Below, piece by piece: positions 15,541 through 24,824 of a DNA stretch of 64,000 nucleotides. The notes beneath the pieces were generated by a model. It saw nothing but the letters and a program-made list of their open reading frames with translations, was not told where the DNA came from and did not search any database. The position numbers were made by a program, and so were the translations under genes. The stretch's first letter is position 1, and the number at the start of each line of letters is the position of its first letter. The DNA is from an uncultured Thalassotalea sp. (GTDB lineage Bacteria; Pseudomonadota; Gammaproteobacteria; Enterobacterales; Alteromonadaceae): the NCBI GenBank assembly GCA_947492575.1, contig CANLNK010000001.1:1116001-1180000 (forward strand), in the 5' to 3' direction.

Positions 15541-17868
15541 TTATACAGTTGACACTGAGTCTATTGGTGAGTTTTGGTTTGCGAAGTTAGTGCCAAACTG
15601 CTTAATATGCTGCTCGTAATCGAGAGTTGATAGTGGCATAGAGAAGTAGAAACCTTGAAACTCCTGACAGCCTAGGTTGAGCATAATATCTTTTTGTTCT
15701 TTCGTTTCTATACCTTCAGCTACGCAAGAAATATCTAACTCTTTACACATGAATAGGATGACTGTTGCCAATTTTCGCTGTCTTGGACAGGTAGACACTT
15801 TATTAATCAGTGATCTATCGAGCTTTAATTTGTCTATTGGGAATTCGGCAATTCTTGATATGTTGGAATAACCAACACCGAAGTCATCAATTGAAATGGC
15901 AAATCCCCAAGCTTGCAACGTTTTCATTAAATTGAGAGAGTATTCTTGATTTTCCTCTAATGCAGTCTCTGTGAGTTCTAGCTCAATTTGTTTTGGACTT
16001 ACGTTGTATTTAGTTAAATGTTCTATCAATTTAGACATGAAATCTTTTCGGTTAAAATTAATTAACGAAATATTAATCGCTACTGGCACGGTGCTTAGTT
16101 TGTTGGCATTCCACTTAGATAGTTGTTGACATACGCTTCTAATGACAAAGTCCGTCAAATCGTCAATCATGCCATATTCCTCAGCGATGGGAATAAAAAC
16201 TGCTGGCGATATGCCTCCAATGGGACTCTTGTTCCACCGGGTTAGGGCTTCTAGTCCAACGCATTGACCACAGCTAGACAGTTTGGGTTGATAGTATATT
16301 TCAAGTTCATTGTTCTTAATCGCTTCACTGAGCAATATAGATATTTCGTGCTTTTCAATAAAGCTTTGGGATTCTAATTTGCTGTAGCTGTGAATAGGAG
16401 AAATCTTCCTTGATTGCTTTAAAGCCATTGCCGCGTTATTCATTACAGAGGTTATATCATCTTCACCTGAAGTTAGTCGTTCATAACCAAACAAGAACGA
16501 GTGTTTGTACTGCTTATTTTCTATTTCAACAACTGACTCAAGGTAGGGCTTTAATTGTGACTCGATCCTATTCTCGAGTTCTATTGGAGAAGGTGCAAGT
16601 GTCAGAAAGGCAAGACGATTTAAACCTATATATGCGCTACATTCAATGAGGCCCTTTATCTCTGTTAGTTGCTGGTATGTATTTGAAATATCGATATTTG
16701 ATAAATCATTACCATATTTCATTTGGTAGTATTCATTGTCAGCGTCTTTTAATACAACGATATAGTATTGATGCTTTTGAGAAGGTCTTTTTTTAATTAT
16801 TTCTTTGCATTTCAGTTCAAACCAGTACTTGTTGGGTAAGTTTGTTTTTTTATCAAAAAATCGTAAACGTTTTATTTCGTTTTTACTCTTCAACAAACTA
16901 CTTTTTAACTCTCGTTCTACCGTGCAATCTGTAAATTCGTAAACAGTATATTGAGATTGCGGTATGGGTTTTGACGTTACCTGCAAGCAAACACCCTTAT
17001 AATCTACTAGCTTTACAGGGTTATCTGCGTTTTGTTTTGCAAATGAACCTATAATTTTTTCAACTGCTTTATGATTGTTTGCACTGTTTTTTGAAAGTGT
17101 AAAAACAGTATCTGCTTGGTAATTAAAGTCACACACTTTGCCTTGTAAGTCACAAACAAGCATAGCTTTACTAGATTCTGTAAAAAATGTTCTATAAAGC
17201 TTGTTTTTTTCTCTGAGAAATTTAGCTGAGCGAAGTGTTGTATCGTTGAGGCGTTTAGCGGCAATGCTTGTCCTAGCAACAGCAAGGGGAATACAAATAT
17301 TGAAAAATAAGAAGAGGAGCTCGTGAATGATTTTATGAGCGTTGGATAATTGGTGCTGAACGCCACTGTAAAGCGATAAATCAATGTTATTAACGATAAG
17401 ATAATACGGTATAACATTAAGCAAACCATAGACTAGTGCCGTTTTGTAGCCTAACAGTATTAATGCAATAACAGGGCAAGTGTACATGAACATTGACCCA
17501 ATTTTGGCTAGCTCGATGTCAGTCAAAAACAGGTTCATTGTAACGCTTCCCGAAACTATTAGGAGCAGCAAAGCGTGCGCACAGGCTTTATAATATTTCC
17601 TGCTGGCTAGCAGTAAAAGAAAAGACGCACCAAAGAAGCCAAAGGTTATGGCGATATTATGAATTAAGTTGGATTCAATCGATTTTGGAAAAGTGCTTAT
17701 TAATGCGGTGAGGCAAATTAAAACACCGCAAAATAAAATTATTCTAAGAGAGCTGATTCTCCATTTCGGGACATGTAAACTTGAAGCGTCATTATCTGAA
17801 AGTAAAAATAACGAATCTAGGTGCCTTCCTACCAAACTACTAGGCAACTTAGTCTCCAATTTAGTCAT
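15541..17868 (-). CDS. Membrane EAL-domain protein with degenerate GGDEF domain
   Basis: 775 aa. The N-terminal 200 residues form about six membrane helices. A PAS-like segment follows (TESSKAMLVCDLQGKVCDFNYQAD), then a GGDEF-like domain from RLRFFDKKTNLPNKYWFE. Its signature site reads GLNRLAFL instead of GGDEF, so it should not make c-di-GMP. The C-terminal EAL domain looks complete: EAL in VGLEALTRW, ELTETALEEN, IDDFGVGYSNI, KLDRSLI and VAEGIET. It is therefore predicted to hydrolyse c-di-GMP, with the GGDEF half perhaps regulatory. A perfect FNR-type box lies 41 bp before the start. Confidence 0.85.
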   Translation of the reverse strand: MTKLETKLPSSLVGRHLDSLFLLSDNDASSLHVPKWRISSLRIILFCGVLICLTALISTFPKSIESNLIHNIAITFGFFGASFLLLLASRKYYKACAHALLLLIVSGSVTMNLFLTDIELAKIGSMFMYTCPVIALILLGYKTALVYGLLNVIPYYLIVNNIDLSLYSGVQHQLSNAHKIIHELLFLFFNICIPLAVARTSIAAKRLNDTTLRSAKFLREKNKLYRTFFTESSKAMLVCDLQGKVCDFNYQADTVFTLSKNSANNHKAVEKIIGSFAKQNADNPVKLVDYKGVCLQVTSKPIPQSQYTVYEFTDCTVERELKSSLLKSKNEIKRLRFFDKKTNLPNKYWFELKCKEIIKKRPSQKHQYYIVVLKDADNEYYQMKYGNDLSNIDISNTYQQLTEIKGLIECSAYIGLNRLAFLTLAPSPIELENRIESQLKPYLESVVEIENKQYKHSFLFGYERLTSGEDDITSVMNNAAMALKQSRKISPIHSYSKLESQSFIEKHEISILLSEAIKNNELEIYYQPKLSSCGQCVGLEALTRWNKSPIGGISPAVFIPIAEEYGMIDDLTDFVIRSVCQQLSKWNANKLSTVPVAINISLINFNRKDFMSKLIEHLTKYNVSPKQIELELTETALEENQEYSLNLMKTLQAWGFAISIDDFGVGYSNISRIAEFPIDKLKLDRSLINKVSTCPRQRKLATVILFMCKELDISCVAEGIETKEQKDIMLNLGCQEFQGFYFSMPLSTLDYEQHIKQFGTNFANQNSPIDSVSTV

Positions 17869-17908
17869 TAATGGAATATCATATAGCTGTCGATATTAAA
17901 ACACTAAA

Positions 17909-17922
17909 TTGATTAAAATCAA
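17909..17922. promoter_or_regulatory. FNR-type binding site
   Basis: TTGATTAAAATCAA is an exact match to the FNR/EtrA/Anr consensus TTGAT-N4-ATCAA. Its centre is 47 bp upstream of the EAL gene start. Confidence 0.55.
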
Positions 17923-18060
17923 AGCGGTAAGTTAGCTAAACCTCAGGTATCTTTTGAGTGATTTATTCACCTTGGCGTCCATATTTATCTGGAGTAAATC
18001 AATCAAATACTAAAGAAGTAATGTAACGAAAGAGGCCAAAGGACAATGTATCAACTAAAC

Positions 18061-19167
18061 TTACATGTTTTGTAATAGTAAACTGATTGCTCGATCAGGT
18101 TGGTCGGTAAAGACACCGTCAATACCCAATGTGCCAGTAAAGTAACGAAGCCACTTTTCAAAACTCTCAAATTGTTGAGGTGTGTCTTCTAACCTAAAGG
18201 TGTAAGGGTGAATCGCTAAACCTGCTTTCTTAGCGTCACTTAGTAGTGTGGAAGGCGATAGATTATCATCAACTAACATTGGAAACCACGGGCCTATGCC
18301 ATCTGCATAACTGGCTATTTGGCTGGCACCGCCGACTTCAAACATCCAATTGTAATCATAGTTATGCCATTGTTCGTTTACTTTTTCTTTTGTCTCTTGC
18401 CAATCGTTGTAGGCGATTAATTGCACTAATTTGATGTCCATACCAAGTGAAGGCAGAAGTGTTCTTTTGATACGCTGTAATTCATTGGAATCGAAGCTTT
18501 GCACATAAACGTTATCTTCCTTGTTCAAATAACCTGACGTCTTCAATGCCTTGAGCACTACAAGCGAAATGTCCTTATCGTGTTGATGGTGAAACCAAGG
18601 GGACTTTATTTCTGGATAGATACCGACATTGCGGCCGGTAGTTTTATTTAACGACTTGATTAAAGCTAACTCTTCTTCAAACGTGTGTAAGTGAAATGGC
18701 GTAACCGAATTATTGAATCTTGCTGGATACTTCATTTCTCCCGTATCTTTCTTACGTTCGTGTACAGACAGTTGTCGTAACTCGTCTAGTGTGAAATCGA
18801 TTACGTAGAAATGTCCGTCGGCTCGCGCCTTTGTTGGAAAAATCATTGCAACATTGGTCGTGGCATCAAGTGTTAGGTCATGATGAACAATTAGCTGATT
18901 ATCCTTTGTCATAACCAAGTCTTGTTCAAGGTAATGAGCGCCTTGTCCGTAGGCTAACGCTTTCGCAGGAATAGTATGTTCGGGTAAGTGGCCACTGGCT
19001 CCACGATGCGCTATGACGGTGAACTTATTGGGAGTATTTGTGAGCGTAGACTTGCTTATAGACGATTTTCCCGCGTCCTGAGCAAACACAATGTTAGAAG
19101 CTATTGATATACACGTTGACGCAGAAACGACTAAAATTAATTTCAAAATAAATGAGTTAGCTTTCAT
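18061..19167 (-). CDS. glpQ: Periplasmic glycerophosphodiester phosphodiesterase
   Basis: 368 aa from the start at 19167, chosen because it gives a normal signal peptide (MKANSFILKLILVVSASTCI...FAQ); the open frame runs 30 codons further upstream without a plausible ribosome binding site. The TIM-barrel GDPD motifs are clear: IAHRGASGHLPEHT with the catalytic His-Arg and Glu, then YLEQDLVMTKDNQLIVHHD with the metal Glu-Asp and second His. The HRGASG...FTDQPD form and length match periplasmic GlpQ, which splits glycerophosphodiesters to glycerol-3-phosphate and an alcohol. No glp transport genes are adjacent. Confidence 0.88.
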   Translation of the reverse strand: MKANSFILKLILVVSASTCISIASNIVFAQDAGKSSISKSTLTNTPNKFTVIAHRGASGHLPEHTIPAKALAYGQGAHYLEQDLVMTKDNQLIVHHDLTLDATTNVAMIFPTKARADGHFYVIDFTLDELRQLSVHERKKDTGEMKYPARFNNSVTPFHLHTFEEELALIKSLNKTTGRNVGIYPEIKSPWFHHQHDKDISLVVLKALKTSGYLNKEDNVYVQSFDSNELQRIKRTLLPSLGMDIKLVQLIAYNDWQETKEKVNEQWHNYDYNWMFEVGGASQIASYADGIGPWFPMLVDDNLSPSTLLSDAKKAGLAIHPYTFRLEDTPQQFESFEKWLRYFTGTLGIDGVFTDQPDRAISLLLQNM

Positions 19168-19357
19168 TTTTAGTTTGTATTGTAAAAACAGTAGTTCTAA
19201 ATAAAGTTTGTGACGATTTAATGAAAGGAGAAAATTAAATATTGGTAATCGAAACATCAGGTCATGGCTATGTAATTCATTTCAAGTCAATTCAAGTCAC
19301 TTCACTGAAGTATCTGTACAAAGTTGTTTCAATCTAATAATTAAAGGTTAGATCTGA

Positions 19358-19624
19358 TTAGATTTGAATAGAAAGCCTAGAAGCGCGACGATCAGTTTTG
19401 TTTCTCCCATCAAGGCGGGCAAGGGTTAGCGTGTTTTTACGTCGGCGTTCCTCTCCGCTACGTCTTTCTTGCCCATCCCAGCTTGATGACTGTTTGCCAG
19501 AAGCCTGTTCATCTTTACCTTTGTGTTTGTTTCGATAAAGGATGTGAAGGGAACTACGATCACCCTCTGTCGTCGAAGAGCTTGTGACTTTCGTGTCTGA
19601 TGGTTTTAGTGAAAATACTTCCAT
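19358..19624 (-). CDS. Small hydrophilic hypothetical protein with ERRSGEERRR motif
   Basis: 88 aa, very charged, without signal or membrane segment. The second half has two arginine clusters of a pattern seen in many short gammaproteobacterial proteins: WDGQERRSGEERRRK and DGRNKTDRR. No function is known. The ribosome binding site is weak, so the call rests on the motif and the lack of any competing frame. It is downstream of the 211-aa secreted gene, separated by a hairpin. Confidence 0.5.
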   Translation of the reverse strand: MEVFSLKPSDTKVTSSSTTEGDRSSLHILYRNKHKGKDEQASGKQSSSWDGQERRSGEERRRKNTLTLARLDGRNKTDRRASRLSIQI

Positions 19625-19787
19625 TACTACAACGTGAACTCTGTACCGAAAATGTGTCTTGTTTATATATCGAACACAGAGGTTAAAACTTGAGCGTAAA
19701 TTCGGTTTAGTGGTAACAGTTGTTGAAAGAAAGCTGTTTTATTGGGTCGGTTCGGTGATCGTAGATAGGAAAGTGGATAGTTACAAT

Positions 19788-19825
19788 GCGCCAAAATCCA
19801 AGATGCCTTAAGTTGATTTTGGCGC
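19788..19825. repeat. 11-bp inverted repeat (hairpin) without T-run
   Basis: GCGCCAAAATC at 19788-19798 and GATTTTGGCGC at 19815-19825 are perfect inverses, 28 bp past the stop of the secreted protein gene. No T-run follows on either strand, so it may be an mRNA-stabilising or weak terminator hairpin. Confidence 0.6.
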
Positions 19826-19852
19826 TACGATTATCGGTTTGCGACTGATTCT

Positions 19853-20488
19853 TTAGTCGTTTTCGTAACCCCAGGGTGCTTTTGGGGGCGTTATAGCCTT
19901 AGTCAGGTCGAAATCGACACGGAACTCTCTACCTTGCCTAACTAAGCGATAGCTAAATTTTTCTGGATAAATGAACATTTGCCAAGTGTTACCAACAGAC
20001 TGAGGGATACCTTGGCTCACAAAAAGCTCTTTTGAGTATTGATCTGCAGGGAAAGATTGAGCCGTGTCCCAGCCTGCATCGACCGTATGACCACCGTACA
20101 TAGTCTGTGCATCGTGACTTCCATCGTGGTGACGGTGGTCGTGTTTTAGTGATAAACCTGAACCTGTTTTGGCAATAATCCAAGTTCTAGATGCGTCATC
20201 GCCAATATGAAAAGGTACTTGTAGCTCGCGCTCACTACATTTTCTAACGTGCATTATGAGCGCTTTGTTTTTAAATGCTTCGCTAGGGGCATTATCAACA
20301 GCTATTTTGCCAGTAAAAGCTTTTCCACAATGCTGTTTTATCGCACTAAAAAACGCATCATGTGTGGCAATAGATACCAGTGGGGCAGGTTGGTGAATAC
20401 TGTTTTTTTCCGTTGCAACGGCTGTAAGTGTTACTGTTGCCAAGCAGGCGCTCAGCACAAGTGTATTTTTGATTCTTATTAGTTTCAT
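19853..20488 (-). CDS. Secreted hypothetical protein
   Basis: 211 aa from ATG 20488, chosen because AAAGGAG precedes it and a signal peptide follows (MKLIRIKNTLVLSACLATVTLTAVA). The mature part has paired cysteines (KQHCGKAF and VRKCSER), a His/Asp-rich stretch (LKHDHRHHDGSHDAQTMYGGHTVDAG) and a C-terminal beta-rich segment. I recognise it only as a conserved secreted type of unknown function. The His-rich part could bind metal (inference). The single-gene unit is followed by the 19788 hairpin. Confidence 0.65.
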   Translation of the reverse strand: MKLIRIKNTLVLSACLATVTLTAVATEKNSIHQPAPLVSIATHDAFFSAIKQHCGKAFTGKIAVDNAPSEAFKNKALIMHVRKCSERELQVPFHIGDDASRTWIIAKTGSGLSLKHDHRHHDGSHDAQTMYGGHTVDAGWDTAQSFPADQYSKELFVSQGIPQSVGNTWQMFIYPEKFSYRLVRQGREFRVDFDLTKAITPPKAPWGYEND

Positions 20489-20725
20489 AGGTGCTCCTTT
20501 GGCGGACACTATAAAAAGATGAAAGGCTTTTCACAAATGTTCATCCGTGTTTTTTTCTAAACAAAAGAATTGAACATGTTTTATTTGGCACTAAATACGT
20601 ATTCACTGTCTGTCTCTACAGGTTAAGTCATATAATATGATATATTGAAATTTCCCTTTTCGAATTAAACGCCTACACCACAGATATTTTTGGAAGGTGG
20701 GCCCTGAAGGACACTAAAACACGCA

Positions 20726-22087
20726 ATGTCAGCTATGAATACTTCACCTTTATCACACTCCTTATCCTCGTCACTGAAACTAGCATGGCCGATATCGCTT
20801 CAGCAAATTCTAGTGACGTTGCTGAGTATGATTGACGTTGTTATGGTAGGACATCTTGGTGATGCAGCTGTAGCGTCTGTTGGTTTAGGAAACCGTGTAC
20901 AGTTCGTAGTGTTGGTTATCGCAACTGGTTTGTCATGGGGCGTTGGCGTATTAAGCGCACAGTACTTTGGGGCGGGTAATAGTCAAAAAATACGTCATAC
21001 TACATTGATGGCCGCTGTTTTTGCCGTTGCCGCGTTTACCCCTATCGCGATTGGTAACTATTTTATCGCTGAAACTATTGTTTCTTGGGCCTCTAACGAC
21101 CAAGAAGTCATTACTTTAGGTGAAGCTTACTTACGTATCACTATGCCTAGCCTGATTTTTGTTGGCATTATTCTAAGTATTGAAAATGCATTGCGCAGTA
21201 TTGGCCAAGCGAAGCTTCCCATGGCTTTCAGTGTACTTGCTATCACTACTAATATTTTACTGAACTATTGGCTTATTAATGGCGGGTTAGGCATTCCAGC
21301 ATTGGGTGTTGAAGGCGCTGCGTGGGCTACTTTGATTTCTCGACTTGTTCACTTAGTGCTACTGATTGCTTTTCTTGTGCATAGCAAACATATGTTAGCA
21401 CCTAAGCGTGACGATTATCTGGCACTAAAAGATGGCAGAGCCTGGTGGAAGCTATTTAATTTGATATGGCCGATGATGATTAGTTTTGGTATCTGGTCGT
21501 TCGGTACGCTTGTGTATCAAATCATTTATGGTCAGCTTGGCACTGAAGCACTTGCGGTTATGAGCCTGTTAGCGCCAATTGAAGGCATTTTTATTTCACT
21601 GTTCTTTGGATTGAGCTCTGCATGCTCGATAGTTGTGGGCCGACAGTTAGGCGCTGGAAATTTTGACCAAGCTTGGCGAGTCGCTAAAAACTTTATTCTT
21701 ATCTGCCCATTTGTTGCGCTAGCGCTAGGCGGCTTTAGCCTCCTTATCAAACCACTTATTTTAAGCCCTTACGACAATATGCCAGAGCAAACCTTAATGC
21801 TGGCAAATCAAGTGTTCTTACTGATCGCGCTTGGTTCGTGGATTAAGGTTTGTAATATGACAATGGCCTTGGGCGTTCTGCGAGCTGGTGGAGATAACCG
21901 CTATTGTATGGTTTCAGACATCACTGGAATGTGGGTCATATCGATTCCACTGACCTATGCAGCTGCAGTAATTTGGCAATTACCACTGATCTGGGTTGCA
22001 TTTGCAGCTTATGCCGAAGAAATCGCTAAGCTATTTTTATTTGGCGGCAGGGTGCTAAGTAAGAAGTGGCAGCGTAACATTACTTAG
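20726..22087 (+). CDS. MATE family multidrug/Na+ antiporter (NorM-like)
   Basis: 453 aa with about 12 membrane segments. It begins with the MATE pattern LAWPISLQQILVTLLSMIDVVMVGHLGDAAVASVGLGNRVQF and contains the second-half repeat WPMMISFGIWSFGTLVYQIIYGQLGTEALAVMSL. MATE proteins export cationic drugs or metabolites in exchange for Na+ or H+. The coupling ion cannot be read with confidence. The start may be the first ATG or the one at codon 4 (MNTSPLS). It is convergent with dgkA. Confidence 0.85.
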   Translation: MSAMNTSPLSHSLSSSLKLAWPISLQQILVTLLSMIDVVMVGHLGDAAVASVGLGNRVQFVVLVIATGLSWGVGVLSAQYFGAGNSQKIRHTTLMAAVFAVAAFTPIAIGNYFIAETIVSWASNDQEVITLGEAYLRITMPSLIFVGIILSIENALRSIGQAKLPMAFSVLAITTNILLNYWLINGGLGIPALGVEGAAWATLISRLVHLVLLIAFLVHSKHMLAPKRDDYLALKDGRAWWKLFNLIWPMMISFGIWSFGTLVYQIIYGQLGTEALAVMSLLAPIEGIFISLFFGLSSACSIVVGRQLGAGNFDQAWRVAKNFILICPFVALALGGFSLLIKPLILSPYDNMPEQTLMLANQVFLLIALGSWIKVCNMTMALGVLRAGGDNRYCMVSDITGMWVISIPLTYAAAVIWQLPLIWVAFAAYAEEIAKLFLFGGRVLSKKWQRNIT

Positions 22088-22114
22088 CATTTCGGTATCC
22101 TTTGTTTATTGTTA

Positions 22115-22513
22115 TTAACTGACAAAGAAGCGTTCAAAGATTGCGTAGCCCCAGCAGAAAACCATCAAACAAAAGGCGATAAATACACCAGCTGAGCCCA
22201 AATCTTTGGCACGGCCGATGAGCTCGTCATGCTCAAGTGTAATTTTATCAGCAAGTGCTTCTATCGCTGAATTAATGATCTCAGCGAACAATACAAATGC
22301 TAGTGTCATCAGTAGCACCATTAATTGGGTGATAGAGTTGGCGAGAAAGAACGAGATTGGTGTCAATATCGCGCACATCAATAACTCTTGTCTGAAAGCT
22401 GCTTCATGCTGGTAAGCGGCTTTAAAGCCTTTGAAAGAGCAGTAGGCCGCTTTCATAATCCGCTTAAGCCCTTTCCCATTTGGTTTTTCTGAATAATCCA
22501 TTTGTGATGTCAT
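22115..22513 (-). CDS. dgkA: Diacylglycerol kinase (prokaryotic DgkA type)
   Basis: 132 aa, three membrane helices. The DgkA signatures are present: AAYCSFKGFKAAYQHEAAFRQE near the N-terminus, FAEIINSAIEALADKI (catalytic Glu and metal region), and GRAKDLGSAGVF. The enzyme phosphorylates diacylglycerol made during periplasmic glucan or lipid A modification and returns it to phospholipid synthesis. It is slightly longer than the E. coli protein (122 aa) at the N-terminus. The 300 bp upstream, shared with the YggN-like gene, is AT-rich with no other feature. Confidence 0.92.
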   Translation of the reverse strand: MTSQMDYSEKPNGKGLKRIMKAAYCSFKGFKAAYQHEAAFRQELLMCAILTPISFFLANSITQLMVLLMTLAFVLFAEIINSAIEALADKITLEHDELIGRAKDLGSAGVFIAFCLMVFCWGYAIFERFFVS

Positions 22514-22846
22514 AACGCAAACAAAGTCTCTTTGGTTGTCTATTAGCTATCTGATGCTCTCGTCACAAATTCACTGAATTGCGTTCCGAATAAGACAGTT
22601 AATCCAGTAAACAGCTAAACCCTAGCATGTTTCAGAATATTACAACACTACCTGCCAAGTAATTGAATATCATTTTATTAATTATTTGTGTGAAATTTAC
22701 TAATAAGTAACATTTTTCGCTAATAAATAGCCTTGTGAGGTTTTGGTTATTTTGGGTTTTTACGTAAAGTTTTGAAAAATATATTAAAAATAGTTGGTAT
22801 CTAATTTGTAATAGCTAAAGTGTTCAATACTGATAAGGAATTAATA

Positions 22847-23641
22847 ATGAAAAAGTTACTACTGGCTTCTCTAATGTTCGCAAGCACACCTTTGTTAGCT
22901 CATGATATCAATACCGATGCTTGTGATGTTGACTTGAATGCTGGCGTGAAAATCAACGCTGCAGAAATTAGCTTTACTCATAAAGGACAAGACTTATATC
23001 AAATTGTTGGCCGTGATACGTTAATTGTAGATGGCGAAACTATCAGCTTAAATAGTCGCCAAGAACAGTTGGTTGAAGAGTATGCGAGTAGTATTCGCGA
23101 TGTTGTTCCTCAAGTTAAAGCCATCGCGTTAGATGCATTAGAACTTGCTAATGATGGTGTAACCTTAGCGTTCAATGAATTGCTAGGTGAGGGTAATGAC
23201 ATTGGCGCTGAGCTAAGTAACGAGCTATCAAACATCGGTGAAGCAATCGATATGAAACTTTCTGTCGAAAATGGCATCGAGTTTTCTGAAAATGGCGTTA
23301 CAGGTGAAGATTTATTTGGTGAAGATTTTGAACAGCGATTTGAGGATTCAATTGAACGCGCTGTTGAAAACTCAATGGGTAGTTTGTTAATTGCTGTAGG
23401 TCAGCAGTTATTGATGTCAGGCGGTGACATGGAAGCATTTGAAGCGCGAATGGAAACGTTTGGTGAACAAATTGAGTATCAAATGGAAACTCGTGCACGT
23501 GCTATTGAAGATAGTGCAGATGAACTTTGCAATGCGATGATGGAAATCGACGCTTTAGAGACGGCGTTGCAAGACGAAGTTAGTGCGTTATCAGAGACTG
23601 ACGTACTAAACGTTAAATTAAGCAATCACGACAAAGCTTAA
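22847..23641 (+). CDS. YggN/DUF2884 family periplasmic protein
   Basis: 264 aa from ATG 22847, preferred because ATAAGGAA precedes it and a signal peptide follows (MKKLLLASLMFASTPLLA); the longer frame from 22820 lacks both. The pattern CDVDLNAGVKIN...DTLIVDGETISLNSRQ matches the YggN (DUF2884) family. The rest is acidic and helical, with conserved cysteines at the start and near the end (DELCNAM). Function unknown; E. coli YggN is an uncharacterised periplasmic protein. Confidence 0.75.
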   Translation: MKKLLLASLMFASTPLLAHDINTDACDVDLNAGVKINAAEISFTHKGQDLYQIVGRDTLIVDGETISLNSRQEQLVEEYASSIRDVVPQVKAIALDALELANDGVTLAFNELLGEGNDIGAELSNELSNIGEAIDMKLSVENGIEFSENGVTGEDLFGEDFEQRFEDSIERAVENSMGSLLIAVGQQLLMSGGDMEAFEARMETFGEQIEYQMETRARAIEDSADELCNAMMEIDALETALQDEVSALSETDVLNVKLSNHDKA

Positions 23642-23672
23642 TTGCGGTGTGCAAAGCGGCTAGCTAAAGGAT

Positions 23673-23969
23673 TTATTTAGTCGCTATATGATTGAAATAG
23701 TTGGCAGGGTATACCTCGACATGGCTGTCGACCTTGCCAGCGAAACCGCCAAAGTCTAATGTCAAAAGCCAGTAGCCCGAATGGGGCACTTTCAGCCTTA
23801 CTGGCGTATGTTGAAATAACCCTCCAACACCATGCCTTTCACTCGTTTTTTTGTAATGAGCGAACTGTGTCGACTGCATCAAAAAAACGTTAGTAGCATT
23901 GCCTTTTAAACCAACTTCTACTACCTGATCTTTATCTAGAAATCCAAGGTTGTAATGCGTAAACTTCAT
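23673..23969 (-). CDS. DUF1883 domain protein
   Basis: 98 aa, almost exactly one DUF1883 domain: MKFTHYNLGFLDKDQVVEVGLKGNATNVFLMQS at the start and VRLKVPHSGYWLLTLDFGG in the second half. The fold is a small beta sandwich. DUF1883 is found alone and fused to TIR domains in some bacteria; here no fusion is present. The role is unknown. It is convergent with the YggN-like gene. Confidence 0.75.
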   Translation of the reverse strand: MKFTHYNLGFLDKDQVVEVGLKGNATNVFLMQSTQFAHYKKTSERHGVGGLFQHTPVRLKVPHSGYWLLTLDFGGFAGKVDSHVEVYPANYFNHIATK

Positions 23970-24074
23970 AGCTAATTCATTTCTTCAAAAACTAACGCTA
24001 TAGCGATCGGGGTCACTATGTATCGGACTAAGGACTAGTTTTTACCATATTTAAACACGAGCACAAAATCTTTA

Positions 24075-24824
24075 ATGACAGGACAAAAAGTCAACTTTCA
24101 CAGTATCCATGCGTTGTACAAATCTAGAAAGCAGCGAAGTACTAAACCGTTTAATGCACGTGGAAAACAAGTTGTTCGATGCGAATACTGTCAAATGGCA
24201 GAGAGAAATTGTATTTGTCAGCTACGCCAAATGAGTAAATCGACAGCAGCATTCTTAATTATTATGCACGATGCTGAGGTATTAAAGCCTAGTAACACCG
24301 CAAGACTTATTGCTGATGTAGTGTCTGATACACATGCATTTATTTGGTCTCGAACGGAGCCAGATGAAAAGATGTTAGCCTTGATTAAGGACACAAACTA
24401 TATGCCAATGGTTGTGTTTCCAAGTCAGTATGCTGGTCCAAAGCAAGTTGTTTTTGAAGAGGTGTTACCAGATGCTCGTTTATCAAACAAAGTTCCGCTA
24501 TTTATCCTACTTGATGGCAGTTGGCGAGAAGCCAAGAAAATGTTTCGAAAAAGTCCTTATCTGGCTGAATTACCTATGTTAAGTTTCAACGAAGAAGTTA
24601 AAACTCACTATATTCGTGAAGCACAAATAGAGAACCAGTTTGCAACGGCTCAGGTTGCCGCAAAAGCTTTGGCTGTAAAAGGTGACCATGTTGGTGCAGA
24701 GCATTTGGCTTTATGGTTTGACGTGTTTAACTACCAATATCAAAAAAGTGTTTGTCAACCGAACCGTGGTCGAGTTCATGCACTCGAGGAATATAGCGCA
24801 TTTTGTCAAAAGGAATATAAATGA
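24075..24824 (+). CDS. tapT: DTW domain tRNA-uridine aminocarboxypropyltransferase (TapT)
   Basis: 249 aa. The N-terminus holds a zinc-type cysteine set (RCEYCQMAERNCICQL), followed by the DTW domain with the characteristic LLDGSWREAKKMF (the family motif reads D-x-T/S-W). TapT (YfiP) transfers the aminocarboxypropyl group of S-adenosylmethionine to uridine 47 (acp3U) in several tRNAs. The gene overlaps the following GNAT gene by 4 bp (ATGA), so the pair is co-translated. Confidence 0.82.
   Translation: MTGQKVNFHSIHALYKSRKQRSTKPFNARGKQVVRCEYCQMAERNCICQLRQMSKSTAAFLIIMHDAEVLKPSNTARLIADVVSDTHAFIWSRTEPDEKMLALIKDTNYMPMVVFPSQYAGPKQVVFEEVLPDARLSNKVPLFILLDGSWREAKKMFRKSPYLAELPMLSFNEEVKTHYIREAQIENQFATAQVAAKALAVKGDHVGAEHLALWFDVFNYQYQKSVCQPNRGRVHALEEYSAFCQKEYK

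Noticed and set aside
17049-17429. 126-aa minus-strand frame inside the EAL gene
   Set aside because: A shifted frame within a well-supported coding region, with low complexity and no family.
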